From NCBI RefSeq assembly GCF_031143425.1, contig NC_090438.1, positions 777,305,138 through 777,369,137 on the forward strand: DNA of 64,000 nucleotides. Direction: 5' to 3'. The stretch comes from Pleurodeles waltl. Taxonomy: Eukaryota > Chordata > Amphibia > Caudata > Salamandridae. A program made the translations under genes and the position numbers. This document shows positions 21,341 through 33,983 of this stretch, piece by piece (within the stretch, counting starts at the first letter, position 1; each line of letters begins with the position of its first letter). The notes under the pieces were generated by a model. The model was not told the DNA's origin, made no database searches, and saw only the letters and a list, made by a program, of their open reading frames with translations.

Positions 21341-22866
21341 GAAGATGGTGCTGTAAGGAGAACGAAAAGGAAAAGAGTGCCAAGTCGCAGATACTCTTCA
21401 CCTGAATGGATCTACCTTGTCACAAATTAATGGGAGAGTGAGTTTATGGCCTTTTGTTTTGACTGTGAGAATTCAGTTGAACATTCTGGAACTTGAAATC
21501 TCATTCGAACTGAGCTTTTAAATGACCTTGCCAATTAATCAACAAAGACATTACACTCTGAAAATGACCATAAGTGATCACCAGACTGTGTTCTACTGAA
21601 AACAAACATTTGAACTATTTTAAGAGCTTTTAGTTGAATCTTGAATAATTTTCTTGAAGATCCTTGAATTGCTGTATAGTGCAAAGATTTTTTTAAATCA
21701 TTGTATTTTGATTTTTGCTTTTATATTTTGATTTTTCTCCTCTGATTCCACGGAAGCGATGAACCCTGGACAGGGCTAGCACAGTAGGTGTAAATGTGTA
21801 AATATGTATGATTTGGTGTAATTATAGTATGTATGGTTATGTGCATTTTATTGATTGTGGGAATGAGTGTTTCATTGAAAGTAGAGGTGCAAAGCACAGC
21901 AACTCCAGTGCAGAGAGTGACAACATCCAAGCAGGATAAGATTTATAAGGATGAGGGATTTTTTCATTTAGATGACACAAAGGGAGACTTATTTTCCAAT
22001 GTTTATTATAGTTTGCTGTATGAGTATGTGGATATGATGAATGTGCCTGGCTGTTATGTGTGTACGCAAATTCCTTTGTCAGAACAAGAAGGGGGTCGCT
22101 TATCATAGCTTATGGGATTAGGTGCAGTACATTCAGTATTTATATTCTAACTATGACTTAGTTTTCTCTTTTCCCATTAACCAGCATTTGAGCAGCATTG
22201 CAAATGCTAAGAACATGGATATCGTAGGAGGATTCTCTTTGAGCCTATATTGACATTTGGCAATTCAAATGCACACCGGAATAATTTGCCATGGCTTCTT
22301 ACACAGGTATAAAAGGAGTTAATTAATCAAGTAGATGATAGAAGAAAGGCAATGAAAGAAAGGATGGACAAGGGAATAGCAAGAAGAAACATTTCACAAC
22401 ACACCTGATGCACAAGGACGCTTAGCTTTAGATTGGCAACATGTAGGGAAACTTTGTATATATAGGCCACAATCAAAAGCTGACAATAGTTTTGTAGAAC
22501 ATGTGTTCCTGTTCGAGAGTGTATGGGATTTTATGCTAAATGGACAAGACCCCACTGTAGTTGTTGTTCATCACATATGTGGTAAGAACGCTTATTACAA
22601 ATTGCCAAAAGGCTGGTATTGTACATTTTATTTAGGGGTGTGTTTTTCAGAAAATTTACCAAGTGGACAACATTGACAATCTAGCAGGGATTGAGACACC
22701 TAAAATGAGATTTTAAAGAGGAGCAAGTGGCCCAGAGATTACAGAAGATATTTTTGGAGCTTTTATTCCATCAGTGGGTGTGATCTTGAATGACAGAAAG
22801 ATAAGGAACTTATCAACGATTATAGATAAGATTTCAACTGATTTTTTAGGTGCAATGCTCCTAATG

Positions 22867-23764
22867 CAGTGGTTCCCAATCTGTGTGCCGCGGCTCCCTG
22901 GTGCGCCGTCAAAACTAGCCACGGGCGCCGCACACAGTTTGGGAACCACTCGGAGGTGCTTTGAATCGGTAGCTTTCATCATGGTATTTATTGTAAACAG
23001 AACACCCTGCATTAATTACTGTGACCAGCGGAGGGCGCCAAAGTACCATTAATAATATCCCTATGACAAAAGAACAAAAATAGTTTCCAATAAATGATTT
23101 TCAGCAACCTGAACAAGGGAATAAAGACAAACTGTAAATAGTGTAGGAACAGGTAAATAGAGACAGACATGAGACTCCAGAGCGCCCAGCCTCTGTGAAA
23201 AATCTGAATGTGGGAACAATGAAACCAGAGTTCATTTCTCTGGCGCTGACAAAGCAAGACGGATACCAGAAAGACATAATGTATGAAGGTGTCTGAGAAG
23301 AAAAGAGAATATCCAAGAAAAACTGAAAAATAATAACTGACCCATTCTAGCACAGGAAGGAGATGTCAGAAGCAGCGCCAGAAGGGTTACATCCTTTCAC
23401 CAGTTTTGTCAAAGGAGGAGATGTGGCCTAGCAGTTAGAGCTGTTGACTTTAGAACTGGGGAACCAGGCTGGAGTCCTGGCGTTGGCTACCATCCTTTGA
23501 TTCTGTGCAAATTACTTAATCTCATCAGTGCCTATTTAAAAATAAAGCCTGACCCTATGTAGTGTCATCTGGTGCTCTTCTAAAGCTCTCTAATGCCCTC
23601 ATGAGTTTCATCCCAATTATTTTCCAGGCTAAAAATGGTAGTACTCCCGAGGCTGGGATTACGTTCCCCCACCTGCCAAAAAAAAGTAACATAATGGGGA
23701 GCCGTTGCCAACACAGCCAATAGGTCAAAGGAGCCGGGGATCGAAAAAAGTTTGGGAACCACTG
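22867..23764. mobile_element. Non-autonomous hAT element inside ERV env
   Basis: The termini CAGTGGTTCCCAA and TTTGGGAACCACTG are inverted, and TCCTAATG flanks both sides (22859-22866, 23765-23772), an exact eight-base hAT duplication. The left 84 bases form their own palindrome (ends at about 22950 with TTTGGGAACCACT). A SINE sits inside. No transposase is visible. Confidence 0.9.
23413..23560 (+). mobile_element. tRNA-derived, MIR-like SINE
   Basis: The start resembles a tRNA gene with an A-box-like TGGCCTAGCAGTTAGAGC and a weak B-box-like GGCTGGAGTCC. The tail GCAAATTACTTAATCTC..GTGCCT resembles the L2-type 3' end of MIR-like SINEs. It ends near AATAAAGCC. The SINE lies within the hAT element at 22867-23764. 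Confidence 0.6.
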
Positions 23765-24297
23765 TCCTAATGGAAACAGAAATGGTTGCGGCAAGGTCTA
23801 CGATTCTGCAGAATTGCCTTGCGTTAGACATCATTTTAGCAAAGAAGGGTGGAATATGCCGAGTTTTAAAGTCACAGCTCTGCTGTACTTACATATCCAA
23901 TAACAGCAGGGAGATAAGGAGATACCTATCTAATTTGACAAGTCTGAAAAATTACCTAAAGGAGACAAGTGTTTGGGAAACAATAGGTGAAAGATTCTGG
24001 AAGGTAGGATATTGGTTTGGTAACTTGAGAATTGGTTTTGTGAAAATGATCCTGAAATCTTTATTGATTTTGACAGTGTGCATATTTTACAAGGCTTACA
24101 ATTTCTGGAAAAGGAAAAAAGAGAAGACCAAACACACGGGGGAAGAAATGGGAAAGGAGAATATGGGAAATGGGTATTATCAGACGATGAAGAGAATCAT
24201 CGCAAACTTAAATCTATGTGTTATCAGACTACAAAGTTTTGATTTTGTCTCATTGTAAATGAGAAAAAGTTATTTTGTGATGGCATAGATTGCCATC

Positions 24298-24308
24298 AGA
24301 GGAGGGAC
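24298..24308 (+). promoter_or_regulatory. ERV polypurine tract
   Basis: AGAGGAGGGAC lies directly before the 3' LTR start (TGAGAGAG at 24309), the place where plus-strand priming occurs. Confidence 0.65.
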
Positions 24309-26118
24309 TGAGAGAGATCAAGTTTTATTAATATAATATCACATTGAAGTTAGCATATGGTGAGTAATGAACCTACGTTTAAAGGCCTAACAGAATAAAT
24401 AATACAAGTTGTAAAATATGTACTTTTGAATTATGGTGGACCATGTGGACGCCATTCATATTGTGCACCACATTTTAACATGAGTAATTTTGCATTCATA
24501 TTAAATGAAGTACTAAAATGAGTTAATATAAAGATTGTTTTTATTAAAATGTATATTATGAATTCAAGTACTAAATGAATATGAATTAATTGTGACTTAT
24601 TGAATTAATTACATTTTAATAACGTGAGTTACATGTGAGCAGAAAAATAAATGCACGTTTAATTTAGTTCTAACCTGTCATAAATAATGTTTGCAATTTA
24701 ATAATTTGCTTTGCCTATTTGATTAGAATTGTAAGGTACACAATAGGTTTATTAATGTATTGAATGTATTAATGTGAATTAGGGCTTTCCTAGGTTGACT
24801 AGACCTGAAAGATTAATTTTGCAGCAGTAATGGAAAATCATTTGTATATTCTGTCCCCTCTGACCTGAATTCTTTACTTAGGATGTTAGTGTGATGTTGA
24901 ACGTTCTATGGTATTAAAGGTAAGAAACATGTTTGTTGTAAAAATGTTGCATTATTTGTTCTAGCTGTCGAACATGACAGGAAACTCATGATTTCTATGT
25001 GAAACAAGTTAAGTTTTGTGAGAGAAGAACCCAATGTTGCAAGTTATTAGAAAAAGTAATAGTTTGTCTGAACTCCATGAAATAATTGAAATGACAATGC
25101 ACATTTGCTGAGAAAATCCGGAATAGATGCAGAATTGGTGGTGCCATCAACAGCCTTTGGACACCGAATTTGACGTCTGAAGTGAGACCACCTCAAGGAC
25201 CAATGAATGTATCGTGCATATTTCTAATTAGTGAGAAACTTTGAAATTTTGAAGTCAGTCTTCTCCCCTCACTCAAAGCTGTTCAGAATTTTGTCAGAGT
25301 CCGTCTGTTTCTGTTTGCTGTCATCCTCATTTCTTTAAGTCCCCAGATGAGTTTTCTCATCATTGTCTAATTGCCCGTTTTTGTTATGCTGTTCAGTACT
25401 AATATGTCCAACTAATTCTGAACTGCTGATTTGTCCTTTGTGCAGCCCATGTTCTAGACTGTCCTGATGCTGCTATCATCTGACACCAGAGGAAGTGACC
25501 ACTCTTGCCAATGAAACACTTCCGTCTCCTGTCCCATGAGGAGAGATAGAACTGAATGTGGTTTCTTGTTTCCTTTTCAGCTGAATAATAACACCAGCAT
25601 AATTTTATAGTGAGCCCCTTAAGTTAGATTACTTTTTCAAATTATTTTCGTATTTTTTTTACTTTTGCCCACATGTGTTAGCCCGTTCGCACACATGCAA
25701 GTCCTAATCTGTGTAAGTGACAGGAATGACCCAGCCCTGAACACTAATATTTGAAATTGTTTATTTAGACTGTATTTTGATGATTTATTGATGTCACAAT
25801 CATCTATTGTGAAATCTAATAAAAAAGTGCATATTGTGTTGTTGCTAATCTATAATTATTCTTTTGGAGTGTTTAATAGTATTGATGTTAAGTAGGTTAA
25901 ATCTTTTCAGATGTTTTGGTTAGTTTATGGATTTATGTATGTTTATAACTTAGTTTTGCGCACCATATATGTGACATTAATTTTGGGATTGTAATTTAGT
26001 TTTGAAATTTACTCGGTTTGGAGTTTGATTTAGTTTTAAATTGTTTATGGTGTTTAGAATTGTTTATTGTATAATGTCATTGCATTGTGATTAGATGGTT
26101 CTGACTACTACACTCTTC
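24309..26118 (+). repeat. ERV 3' LTR, first part
   Basis: Aligns with the 5' LTR over its length with many substitutions and indels. The Penelope-like element interrupts it after ACTACTACACTCTTC (26104-26118); the last 121 bases are at 36452-36572. Confidence 0.88.
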
Positions 26119-28446
26119 AAAATATGTGTGGGTGTACTCAAATGGGAGAAATTAGGCACTCTGGGTAATCAGGTAAAGAAATCACAAAAGACATATCCTT
26201 TGATGGTGCACCCTTGAAAGACCCCACCCCTAGGCATTAGTATGTGCAAAAGCACTCATAAATACCATTGAATACAAGAGGCACTCATAAACAGTATTCT
26301 AAAGTCAATTTGTCATAAATTCGAATAAGACAGTACTCATGGGCAAATAATCAATCAATCATAACTAAGTTTTATGTATTGCTACAAGAACAAAAGGGGA
26401 AAAGATGAATGATATTTGTCCTGTATGTCAATGTTCTTCATATACAATCCATATCCAAATTAAAAAAGACCGAGTAATCAAATTTTGTTGCTCCCAGTTT
26501 GTTATATGTTCCAAAATCAGAGTTCAGAATTCTTCAATTCAAATAAATCGTATTCCTCAACGGTATCTTGTGGTTTGTATTAGTTCCACTCCTTGTTCAG
26601 ATTCACAGCCAGCCAACACGTGTTTCGTCAGGGAATTTCCCAATGACTTCCTCAGGGCTGCAATTACAAGTACCCATTATTATAGTCTTGGTCCATCTAT
26701 ACGAATATAGAGACCACCACCAGTGTGATATATATGGTGGGATGGAAAATCATGCAATTTCTTGAAGTATCTTTGTTACCAATTGAAAATATCATGCTTG
26801 TGTCATCATGCATTATTATCATTAAATTATATGCCACATTATCAAACAAAAAGTCATGAAATTAGTGCTCAAAGAGAAAGGAGTTGATTATGTGTATCTA
26901 TAAAAGATAAGGATAACTGAGCCACCTATCCAAAATAGCCACCATCCCTAGTGATACGTGTGATTGCTGTTGTAGTTAAGCATAAACCCAAACTCTTACC
27001 AATGTTATATAGATCCAAGATACATATTTGAGGTAATTCTTTACTATCGTATCCAAGTAGCTCCTATTCTGAGATATCTATTGTTAAGGAAATGCAAAAA
27101 CTTAATAGAGATCCATACTGTACAAAAACCTTAAATTTACCCATAGCACTCAATTTACTGAGATCGCACCTCATGTTGTCTAACTACACCAGACCATCTC
27201 TAATGATCCGTTCACCCTATGCATGTCTGCATATGTAGAAAAAGGGTTTTATAATTAAATAGACACAATTACAACCGAATAACTAAGAATAGTAACCCAT
27301 ATTTCCCCAAACCTACACCAAATGTTCAAATCCCCATGTCCAGGTGAAGCTAACTTTTTTGTATTTCTCACTCCCTTTGAAAATATTCAAATCCTCTTAA
27401 TCCCTCTAACCCATTCAAAAAGTATATATCTCACTGCCCCCAATGACTCACCTTATAAATCAATGTGCAGCGTATCCAGTGTTCTACAACCCAATGCGAG
27501 TGCGCATAGGGTTGTACATTATCAAACCGCCATAGCGTCTCCGCGTCCAAACAAACCCGAAGGGTTGGACGCTACTTAAGTTACCTAAGATCTCGCGTGG
27601 ATCATCGTGATCCACATAACGAGAGCACACGGGTATCGCCCGCCATCCTGCTGGTAGATTAACGCCATTAGCTAGCGAAATCAGTCATAAAAATAGAAAA
27701 CGGACTATACCCTGCTGCCATCTTGCTAATGGTATAACACCCTTGAACTGGATTATATTAGAGAAGTAGTGGAAGGACTATTCCGATGGTGGCCATATTG
27801 AAAGTATAACTAAACAGATCTCGGGTTAGAACCTAAAAGGTGTGTCAATCGAGTGTCAGTGCAACACAAGAAACGAGAGATAATCAAAGTGTAAACCCAT
27901 TAGGTGTAAATAATAAGTGCCTAATAGTGCCACCAACCACATTTACAGAGCTGTGTCATGCAATATTTGATCAAATGAAGATTAGTAAAAAAGTTTTTTT
28001 TTTAAATATTAAAAAGTGCAATTGTTCACAGAAAAACCTTTGGGTGATGATGCTAGAGTCAATTCACTTATATCCAGACGAAGTAATAATTATTACCCTC
28101 ATCAACAAATTGGTAATCCTATCAACAGTTGGCAAAACCGACAATGTAGAGCATGTGCGTGACATACATGATACATAATAATTGTCACATTATGAACAAA
28201 ATTACAGTTCAAAATAAAAATTATAATTTACATAAAAAAGAGGGGGGGGAAACTTTCATGTCATATACCAATATTCAATAAAGACTCAATAAATGTGAAC
28301 TCACTTGTCACATTTAACCTAATGCAATGTATCCATACAATAATTAGTAGTGTTTTCTATATAAATCCAAAACCAGTTAGTATAATTTCTAAATAACAAC
28401 ATATTATTTCTGAGATGTTATCATCCTGATGTACAACCCATATTTC
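26119..28446 (-). repeat. Penelope left arm, 3' non-coding region
   Basis: From about 26293 inward this is the inverted copy of 34274-36436, with scattered substitutions and small indels. The outermost ~175 bases have no counterpart in the right arm, so the left copy retains more of the element's 3' end. A hammerhead-like motif lies at 26610-26660. Confidence 0.88.
26610..26660 (-). ncRNA. Hammerhead-ribozyme-like motif, left arm
   Basis: On the minus strand CAGCC is followed by CTGAGGA, a GTCA...TGAC stem, GAAA, a short ACAC/GTGT stem, T, and GGCTG, which pairs with CAGCC. This is the hammerhead order (stem I, CUGANGA, stem II, GAAA, stem III, UH). One extra A lies between CTGAGGA and stem II, so activity is uncertain. 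Hammerheads are known in Penelope-like elements. Confidence 0.55.
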
Positions 28447-29168
28447 CTAATCACCAAGAAAATATTCAAGTTCCCTATCCGTATTAAGACCTGCTTTTAG
28501 TCGTAGTATCCACATGGCCTCTCTCCTCCTTAACGTCAGTTCCCTATTGCCTCCCCTTGGGTCGATACCTATTTGTTCCATGCCAAAGAACTCAAAAGAT
28601 TTATAGGGTCCTTGCTGTTCGCATGATAAAATATCGGCTACTAGTGGGTATCCATAATCTTCATGTGCAAGTTCCCTCGCATGCTCTCCTATCGTGATTC
28701 TTAATGGACGAATAGTGCTCCCAACATAGTACCTATTGCATTGCACCATGTACACTACAAAAGGGGTACCACAGTTAATGTGTGTCATCATCTTAAAGAT
28801 TTTACCCGAAATATCTGTAAATTCTGTTCTCTCATGACTGGGCCATTTGCATAGCCCACAATGACCACAGTTATAAAAACCCGTCGTCCGTGATGACAAC
28901 CAGTCCTCCTTCATGTGTTTTAAGGGGTAGCTTGGACTGAGAATACATTTTAAGGTTTTGCCCCTACGATATGTAATTTCAGGTTTGATTCCCACTGTGT
29001 CTTTTAAAGAATCATCTTGTAACAAGATGTGCCATTGTTTATGTCCAAACCTACGTAACATTTTTGCAATCTGTGTGTAGTCCGTTATTAGTCTAACATG
29101 TCCTTGTTCATTTGGAGTATTACACTCCTTGGGTTTCAATGTATGCTCCCTTTGTATATTTTTAATTC
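28447..29168 (-). CDS. Penelope C-terminal region with GIY-YIG endonuclease (partial)
   Basis: The frame is open for about 240 codons to a stop at 28447 and has no start of its own because the copy is 5'-truncated. It begins in the RT-endonuclease linker (KPKECNTPNEQGHVRL) and includes a Cys-rich YNCGHCGLCKWP motif. The endonuclease has VVYMVQCNRYYVGST, equivalent to the GIY...YIG motif, then RITIGEHARE with the Arg/His region and a downstream Glu. In Penelope-like elements this domain nicks the target for primed reverse transcription. It looks intact, but lacks the RT. Confidence 0.85.
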
Positions 29169-30295
29169 GGAATAAGGATGACTATCAGTATCTGTTAGTA
29201 GTCAAACCCAGATATCCATGTATTTACACTCTACCGAAAATACACAAGGTATTGCCATTCCCTCCGGGGAGACCCATTATTTCGGGAATTTCGGGACCAA
29301 CAGAAAAAATATCTGAATATGTAGACGTTTTCCTCCAACCTATGGTTAACAATTTACCATCATTTATTAAGAATACCACACACATCTTAAGTGACTTCGA
29401 ATGGGATACCAATATGACACTTGTCACTTTGGATGTTGTTTCCTTATATACGTGCATAAAACATGACTTAGGTTTGAAGGCGATTGAGGTGTTTCTTAAT
29501 AGAAAATCAGTAACTCTGTGGGACCACATGAGAATGATACTAGACATGATTGAGTTAATTCTGAATAATAACTTTTTTCTATTCAAGAGAGATTGGTTCA
29601 GACAAAAACAGGGAGTGGCGATGGGCTCGAGATTCTCCCCTTCTTACGCCAACCTTTTTATGGGCTGGTTTGAGGAGAGGTGGGTCTGGGGCCCTGAGGC
29701 CGCCAAATGGCACTCGGACATTTTATATTGGGGTCGTTATATTGACGATTGCCTTATGATTTGGACAGGAAATATGGAGCAACTGACTGAGTTTTGTAAA
29801 TATCTCAATGAGAATGATATGAATGTAAAATTTACTTATCAGTATAGCAAATATTCCATCGACTTTCTGGATGTACAATTATATATTGACAAAAATAGTA
29901 TTCAAAGCAGGCTATATAGAAAATCAACTGCCTGCAATTCTATACTGCATGCTGCAAGTGCCCATCCACATCATCAAATTTCTGCAATACCATATGGGGA
30001 AATGATACGGGCATGACGCAATTGTAGCAAAGATAAGGATTTTGAGATATGCATTGAGGATATGTTCAAGCGGTTTGAACAAAGGGGATATGATAGGCAC
30101 ATTATAAATAATGCAAAACGACGAATTAAAAATATACAAAGGGAGCATACATTGAAACCCAAGGAGTGTAATACTCCAAATGAACAAGGACATGTTAGAC
30201 TAATAACGGACTACACACAGAATGCAAAAATGTTACGTAGGTTTGTACATAAACATTGGCACATCTTGTTACAAGATGATTCCTTAAAAGACATA
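29169..30295 (+). pseudogene. Penelope-like reverse transcriptase, interrupted
   Basis: The frame opens at the joint with the inverted copy. RT blocks are CIYTLPKIHK, PGRPIISGISG, TLVTLDVVSLYT (motif A Asp), RQKQGVAMGSRFSPSYANLF (motif B) and WGRYIDDCLMIW (motif C), then SIDFLDVQLYID. A TGA at 30014-30016, probably from CGA, is the only stop; the same frame continues (FKRFEQRGYDRHIINNAKRR) to the insertion at 30296. All polymerase motifs are retained. The fingers upstream of YTLPKIHK are truncated. Confidence 0.9.
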
Positions 30296-33200
30296 GGGGG
30301 TGATTCCAACCCTGGCGGGCGGCGGTAGCCACCCGCCAGGAGGGAACCGCCAAGCGGCCGCCATGCGGCCGCAATAACGCAGCCCCCATTCCAACATTCC
30401 CGCTGGGCCGGCAGGCGCTAACCATGTTAGCGCCCGCCGGCCCAGCGGGAATGAGGCCGCAACACAGGAGCCGGCTCCTAATGGAGCCGGCGGTGTTGCG
30501 GCCGTGCGACGGGTGCAGTTGCACCCGTCGCACTTTTCACTGTCTGCCATGCAGACAGTGAAAAGCAGGCCGGGGCCCTGTTAGGGGGCCCCTGCACTGC
30601 CCATGCCAGTGGCATGGGCAGTGCAGGGGCCCCCAGGGGCCCCAAGACACCCCTTACCACCAGCCTCTTCCTGGAGGTGAAAAACGCCAGAAATAGGCTG
30701 GCGGTAAGGGGGTCATAATCCCCAGGGCAGCGCTGTAAGCAGCGCTGCCCTGGCGGATTATAGCCCCCGGGCAGAAATGGCATAGCAGACAGTGAAAAGC
30801 GCGGCCGCAACACCGCCGGCTCCATTAGGAGCCAGCTCCTATGTTGCGGCCTCATGCCCGCTGGGCCGGCGGTCGTAAACTTGGTTTGCGCTTGTGAGAA
30901 AGTAGCCTCTTTCTAGCCTTGTTACCCCCACTTTTGGCCTGTTTGTGAGTATATTTCAGGTGTTTTCACTGTCTCACTGGGATCCTGCTAGCCAGGGCCC
31001 AGTGCTCATAGTGAAAACCCTATGTTTTCAGTATGTTTGTTATGTGTCACTGGGACCCCAGTGCTCATAAGTGTGCCCTGTAAGTGTTACCTGTGTGATG
31101 ACTAACTGTCTCACTGTGGCTCTGCTAACCAGAACCTCAGTGGTTATGCTCTCTCATTTCTTTCCAAATTGTCACTAACAGGCTAGTGAACAATTTCACC
31201 AATTTACATTGGCATACTGGAACACCCTTATAATTCCCTAGTATATGGTACTGAGGTACCCAGGGTATTTGGGGTTCCAGGAGATCCCTATGGGCTGCAG
31301 CATTTCTTTTGCCACCCATAGGGAGCTCTGACAATTCTTACACAGGCCTGCCACTGCAGCCTGAGTGAAATAACGTCCAAGTTATTTCACAGCCATTTAC
31401 CACTGCACTTAAGTAATCTTATAAGTCACCTATATGTCTAACCTTTACCTGGTAACGGTTGGGTGCTAAGTTACTTAGTGTGTGGGCACCCTGGCACTAG
31501 CCAAGGTGCCCCCACATTGTTCAGGGCAAATTCCCCGGACTTTGTGAGTGCGGGGACACCATTACACGCGTGCACTGTACATATGTCACGACATATGTAT
31601 AGCGTCACAATGGTAACTCTGAACATGGCCATGTAACATGTCTAAGATGATGGAATTGTCACACCAATGCCATTCTGGCATTGGGGTGACAATTCCATGA
31701 TCCCCCGAGTCTCTAGCACAGACCCAGTACTGCCAAACTACCTCTCCCGGGGTTTCACTGCAACCTCTGCTGCTGCCAACCCCTCAGACAGGTTTCTGCC
31801 CTCCTGGGGTCCAGCCAGGCTTGGCCCAGGAAGGCAGAACAAAGGACTTCCTCAGAGAGAGGGTGTTACACCCTCTCCCTTTGGAAAAAGGTGTCAGGGC
31901 TGGGGAGGAGTAGCCTCCCCCAGCCTCTGGAAATGCTTTAATGGGCACAGATGGTGCCCATCTCTGCATAAGCCAGTCTACACTGGTTCAGGGATCCCCC
32001 AGCCCTGCTCTGGCGTGAAACTGGACAAAGGAAAGGGGAGTGACCACTCCCCTGACATGCTCCTCCAGTGTGCTATAGACCTCTGCCATCTTGGGAACAG
32101 AGGTGCTGCTGGCACACTGGACTGCTCTGAGTGGCCAGGGCCAGCAGGTGATGTCAGAGACTTCTTCTGATAGGCTCTTACCTGTGTTGCTAGCCTATCC
32201 TCCTTCCTAGGTAGCCAAACCTCCTTTTCTGGCTATTTAGGGTCTCTGCTTTGGGGAATTCTTTAGATAACGAATGCAAGAGCTCATCAGAGTTCCTCTG
32301 CATCTCTCTCTTCACCTTCTGCCAAGGAATCGACCGCTGACTGCTCTGGACGCCTGCAAAACTGCAACAAAGTAGACGACTACTGCAAACTTGTATCGCT
32401 GATCCGCCCGCTTTCTCGACTGTTTTCCTGGTGGTGCATGCTGTGGGGGTAGTCTGCCTCCTCTCTGCACTAGAAGCTCCGAAGAAATCTCCCGTGGGTC
32501 GACGGAATCTTCCCCCTGCAACCGCAGGCACCAAAAGACTGCATCACTGGTCCTCTGGGTCCCCTCTCAGCACAACGAGCGTGGTCCTGGGAACTCAGCA
32601 ACTCTATCCAAGTGACTCCCACAGTCCAGTGACTCTTCAGTCCAAGTTTGGTGGAGGTAAGTCCTTGCCTCCCCACGCTAGACTGCATTGCTGGGTACCA
32701 CGTGATTTGCAGCTGCGCCGGCTCCTGTGCACTCTTCCAGGATTTCCTTTGTGCACAGCCGAGCCTGGGTCCCCGACACTCTAACCTGCAGTGCACGACC
32801 TCCTGAGTTGTCCTCCGGTGTCGTGGGACCTTCTTTTGTGACTTCGGGTGAGCTCCGGTTCACTCTTCTTTGTAGTACCTGTTCCGGCACTTCTGTGGGT
32901 GCTGCTTGCTTCTGAGTGGGCTCTTTGTCTTGCAGGACGCCCCTTCTGTCTCCTCACGCAATTGGTGACATCCTGGTCCCTCCTGGGCCACAGCAGCATC
33001 CAAAAACCCTAACCTCAACCCTTGCAGCTAGCAAGGCTTGTTTGCGGTCTTTCTGCACGGAAACACCTCTGCAAGCTTTTTCACAACGTGGGACATCCAT
33101 CCTCCAAAGGGGAAGTTTCTAGCCCTCTTCGTTCTTGCAGAATTCACAGCTTCTACCATCCGGTGGCAGCTTCTTTGCAACCACAGCTGGCATTTCCTGG

Positions 33201-33982
33201 GCATCTGCCAACTCCTGACTTGAGTGTGACTCTTGGACTTGGTCCCCTTGTTCCACAGGTACTCATCTGGAAATCCATCATTGTTGCATTGCTGGTGTTG
33301 GTCTTCCTTGCAGAATTCCCCTATCACGCCTTCTGTGCTCTCTGGGGAACTTAGGTGCACTTTGTACCCACTTTTCAGGGTCTTGGGGTGGGCTATTTTT
33401 CTAACCCTCACTGTTTTCTTACAGTCCCAGCGACCCTCTACAAGCTTACATAGGTTTGGGGTCCATTCGTGGTTCGCATTCCACTTTTGGAGTATATGGT
33501 TTGTGTTGCCCCTATACCTATGTGCTCCCATTGCAATCTATTGTGACTATACATTGCTTGCACTGTTTTCTATTGCTATTACTGCATATTTTTGGTATTG
33601 TGTACATATATCTTGTGTATATTTGCTATTCTCATACTGAGGGTACTCACTGAGATACTTTTGGCATATTGTCATAAAAAGAAAGTAACTTTATTTTTAG
33701 TATATCTGTGTATTGTGTTTTCTTATGATATTGTGCATATGACACCAGTGGTATAGTAGGAGCTTCACACGTCTCCTAGTTCAGCCTAAGCTGCTCTGCT
33801 AAGCTACCTTTTCTATCAGCCTAAGCAGAGTGTAAGTACCCTTTGGTACCACTACAAACCAGGCCAGCCCCCTACAGCGCCCGCCGGCCCAGCGGGGATG
33901 TCGTAATGGGGTCCGCGGGAGTGCAGCCACATTGGCGGCCGCACATCGGTTACCGCCGCCCGCCAAGCTCGTAATGACCCCC
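30296..33982. mobile_element. GC-rich hairpin-chain element containing a solo LTR
   Basis: The ends GGGGGTGATTCCAACC and GTAATGACCCCC are inverted and flanked by TA. The left half (30296-30892) is a series of hairpins that correspond, in reverse orientation, to those in 59236-59863: a GGGTGCA/TGCACCC stem, a CTGTCTGC/GCAGACAG stem (30533-30565) and a long GGGGCCCCTGCACTGCCC stem (30585-30634). The right remainder is 33877-33982. Compared with the inverted Penelope copy, about 270 bases of the target are missing at this insertion. Confidence 0.8.
30893..33876 (+). mobile_element. Solo LTR, about 3.0 kb
   Basis: The sequence begins TGTGAGAAAG and ends CCCCCTACA, with GCGCT before and GCGCC after (four of five bases identical), consistent with an LTR and its target duplication. 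No primer site, gag, pol or second LTR is present, so it is best read as a solo LTR. It interrupts a GCTGGGCCGGC.../...GCCGGCCCAGC hairpin of the surrounding element. The open stretches inside (such as 31667-32170) show no protein signature. The class of parent element is not assigned. Confidence 0.7.
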
Positions 33983-33983
33983 T

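Larger units (their letters stand above)
21833..24258 (+). pseudogene. ERV envelope remnant, split by a hAT element
   Basis: The first part encodes a hydrophobic leader (VMCILLIVGMSVSL) and a surface-subunit segment with VPGCYVCTQIP. Stops follow between 22109 and 22700. The transmembrane subunit begins in 22740-22866 and is interrupted at 22867-23764. It resumes at 23765 with a heptad region, a GGICRVL...LCC cysteine motif and, near 24050-24090, a membrane-spanning stretch followed by a lysine-rich tail. This is the class I ERV layout. Several stops plus the insertion make it non-coding. Confidence 0.78.

Noticed and set aside
31667..32170. Open frame of 167 codons inside the 3-kb solo LTR
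   Set aside because: Low-complexity composition, no motif, and a location inside an LTR make a real product unlikely.
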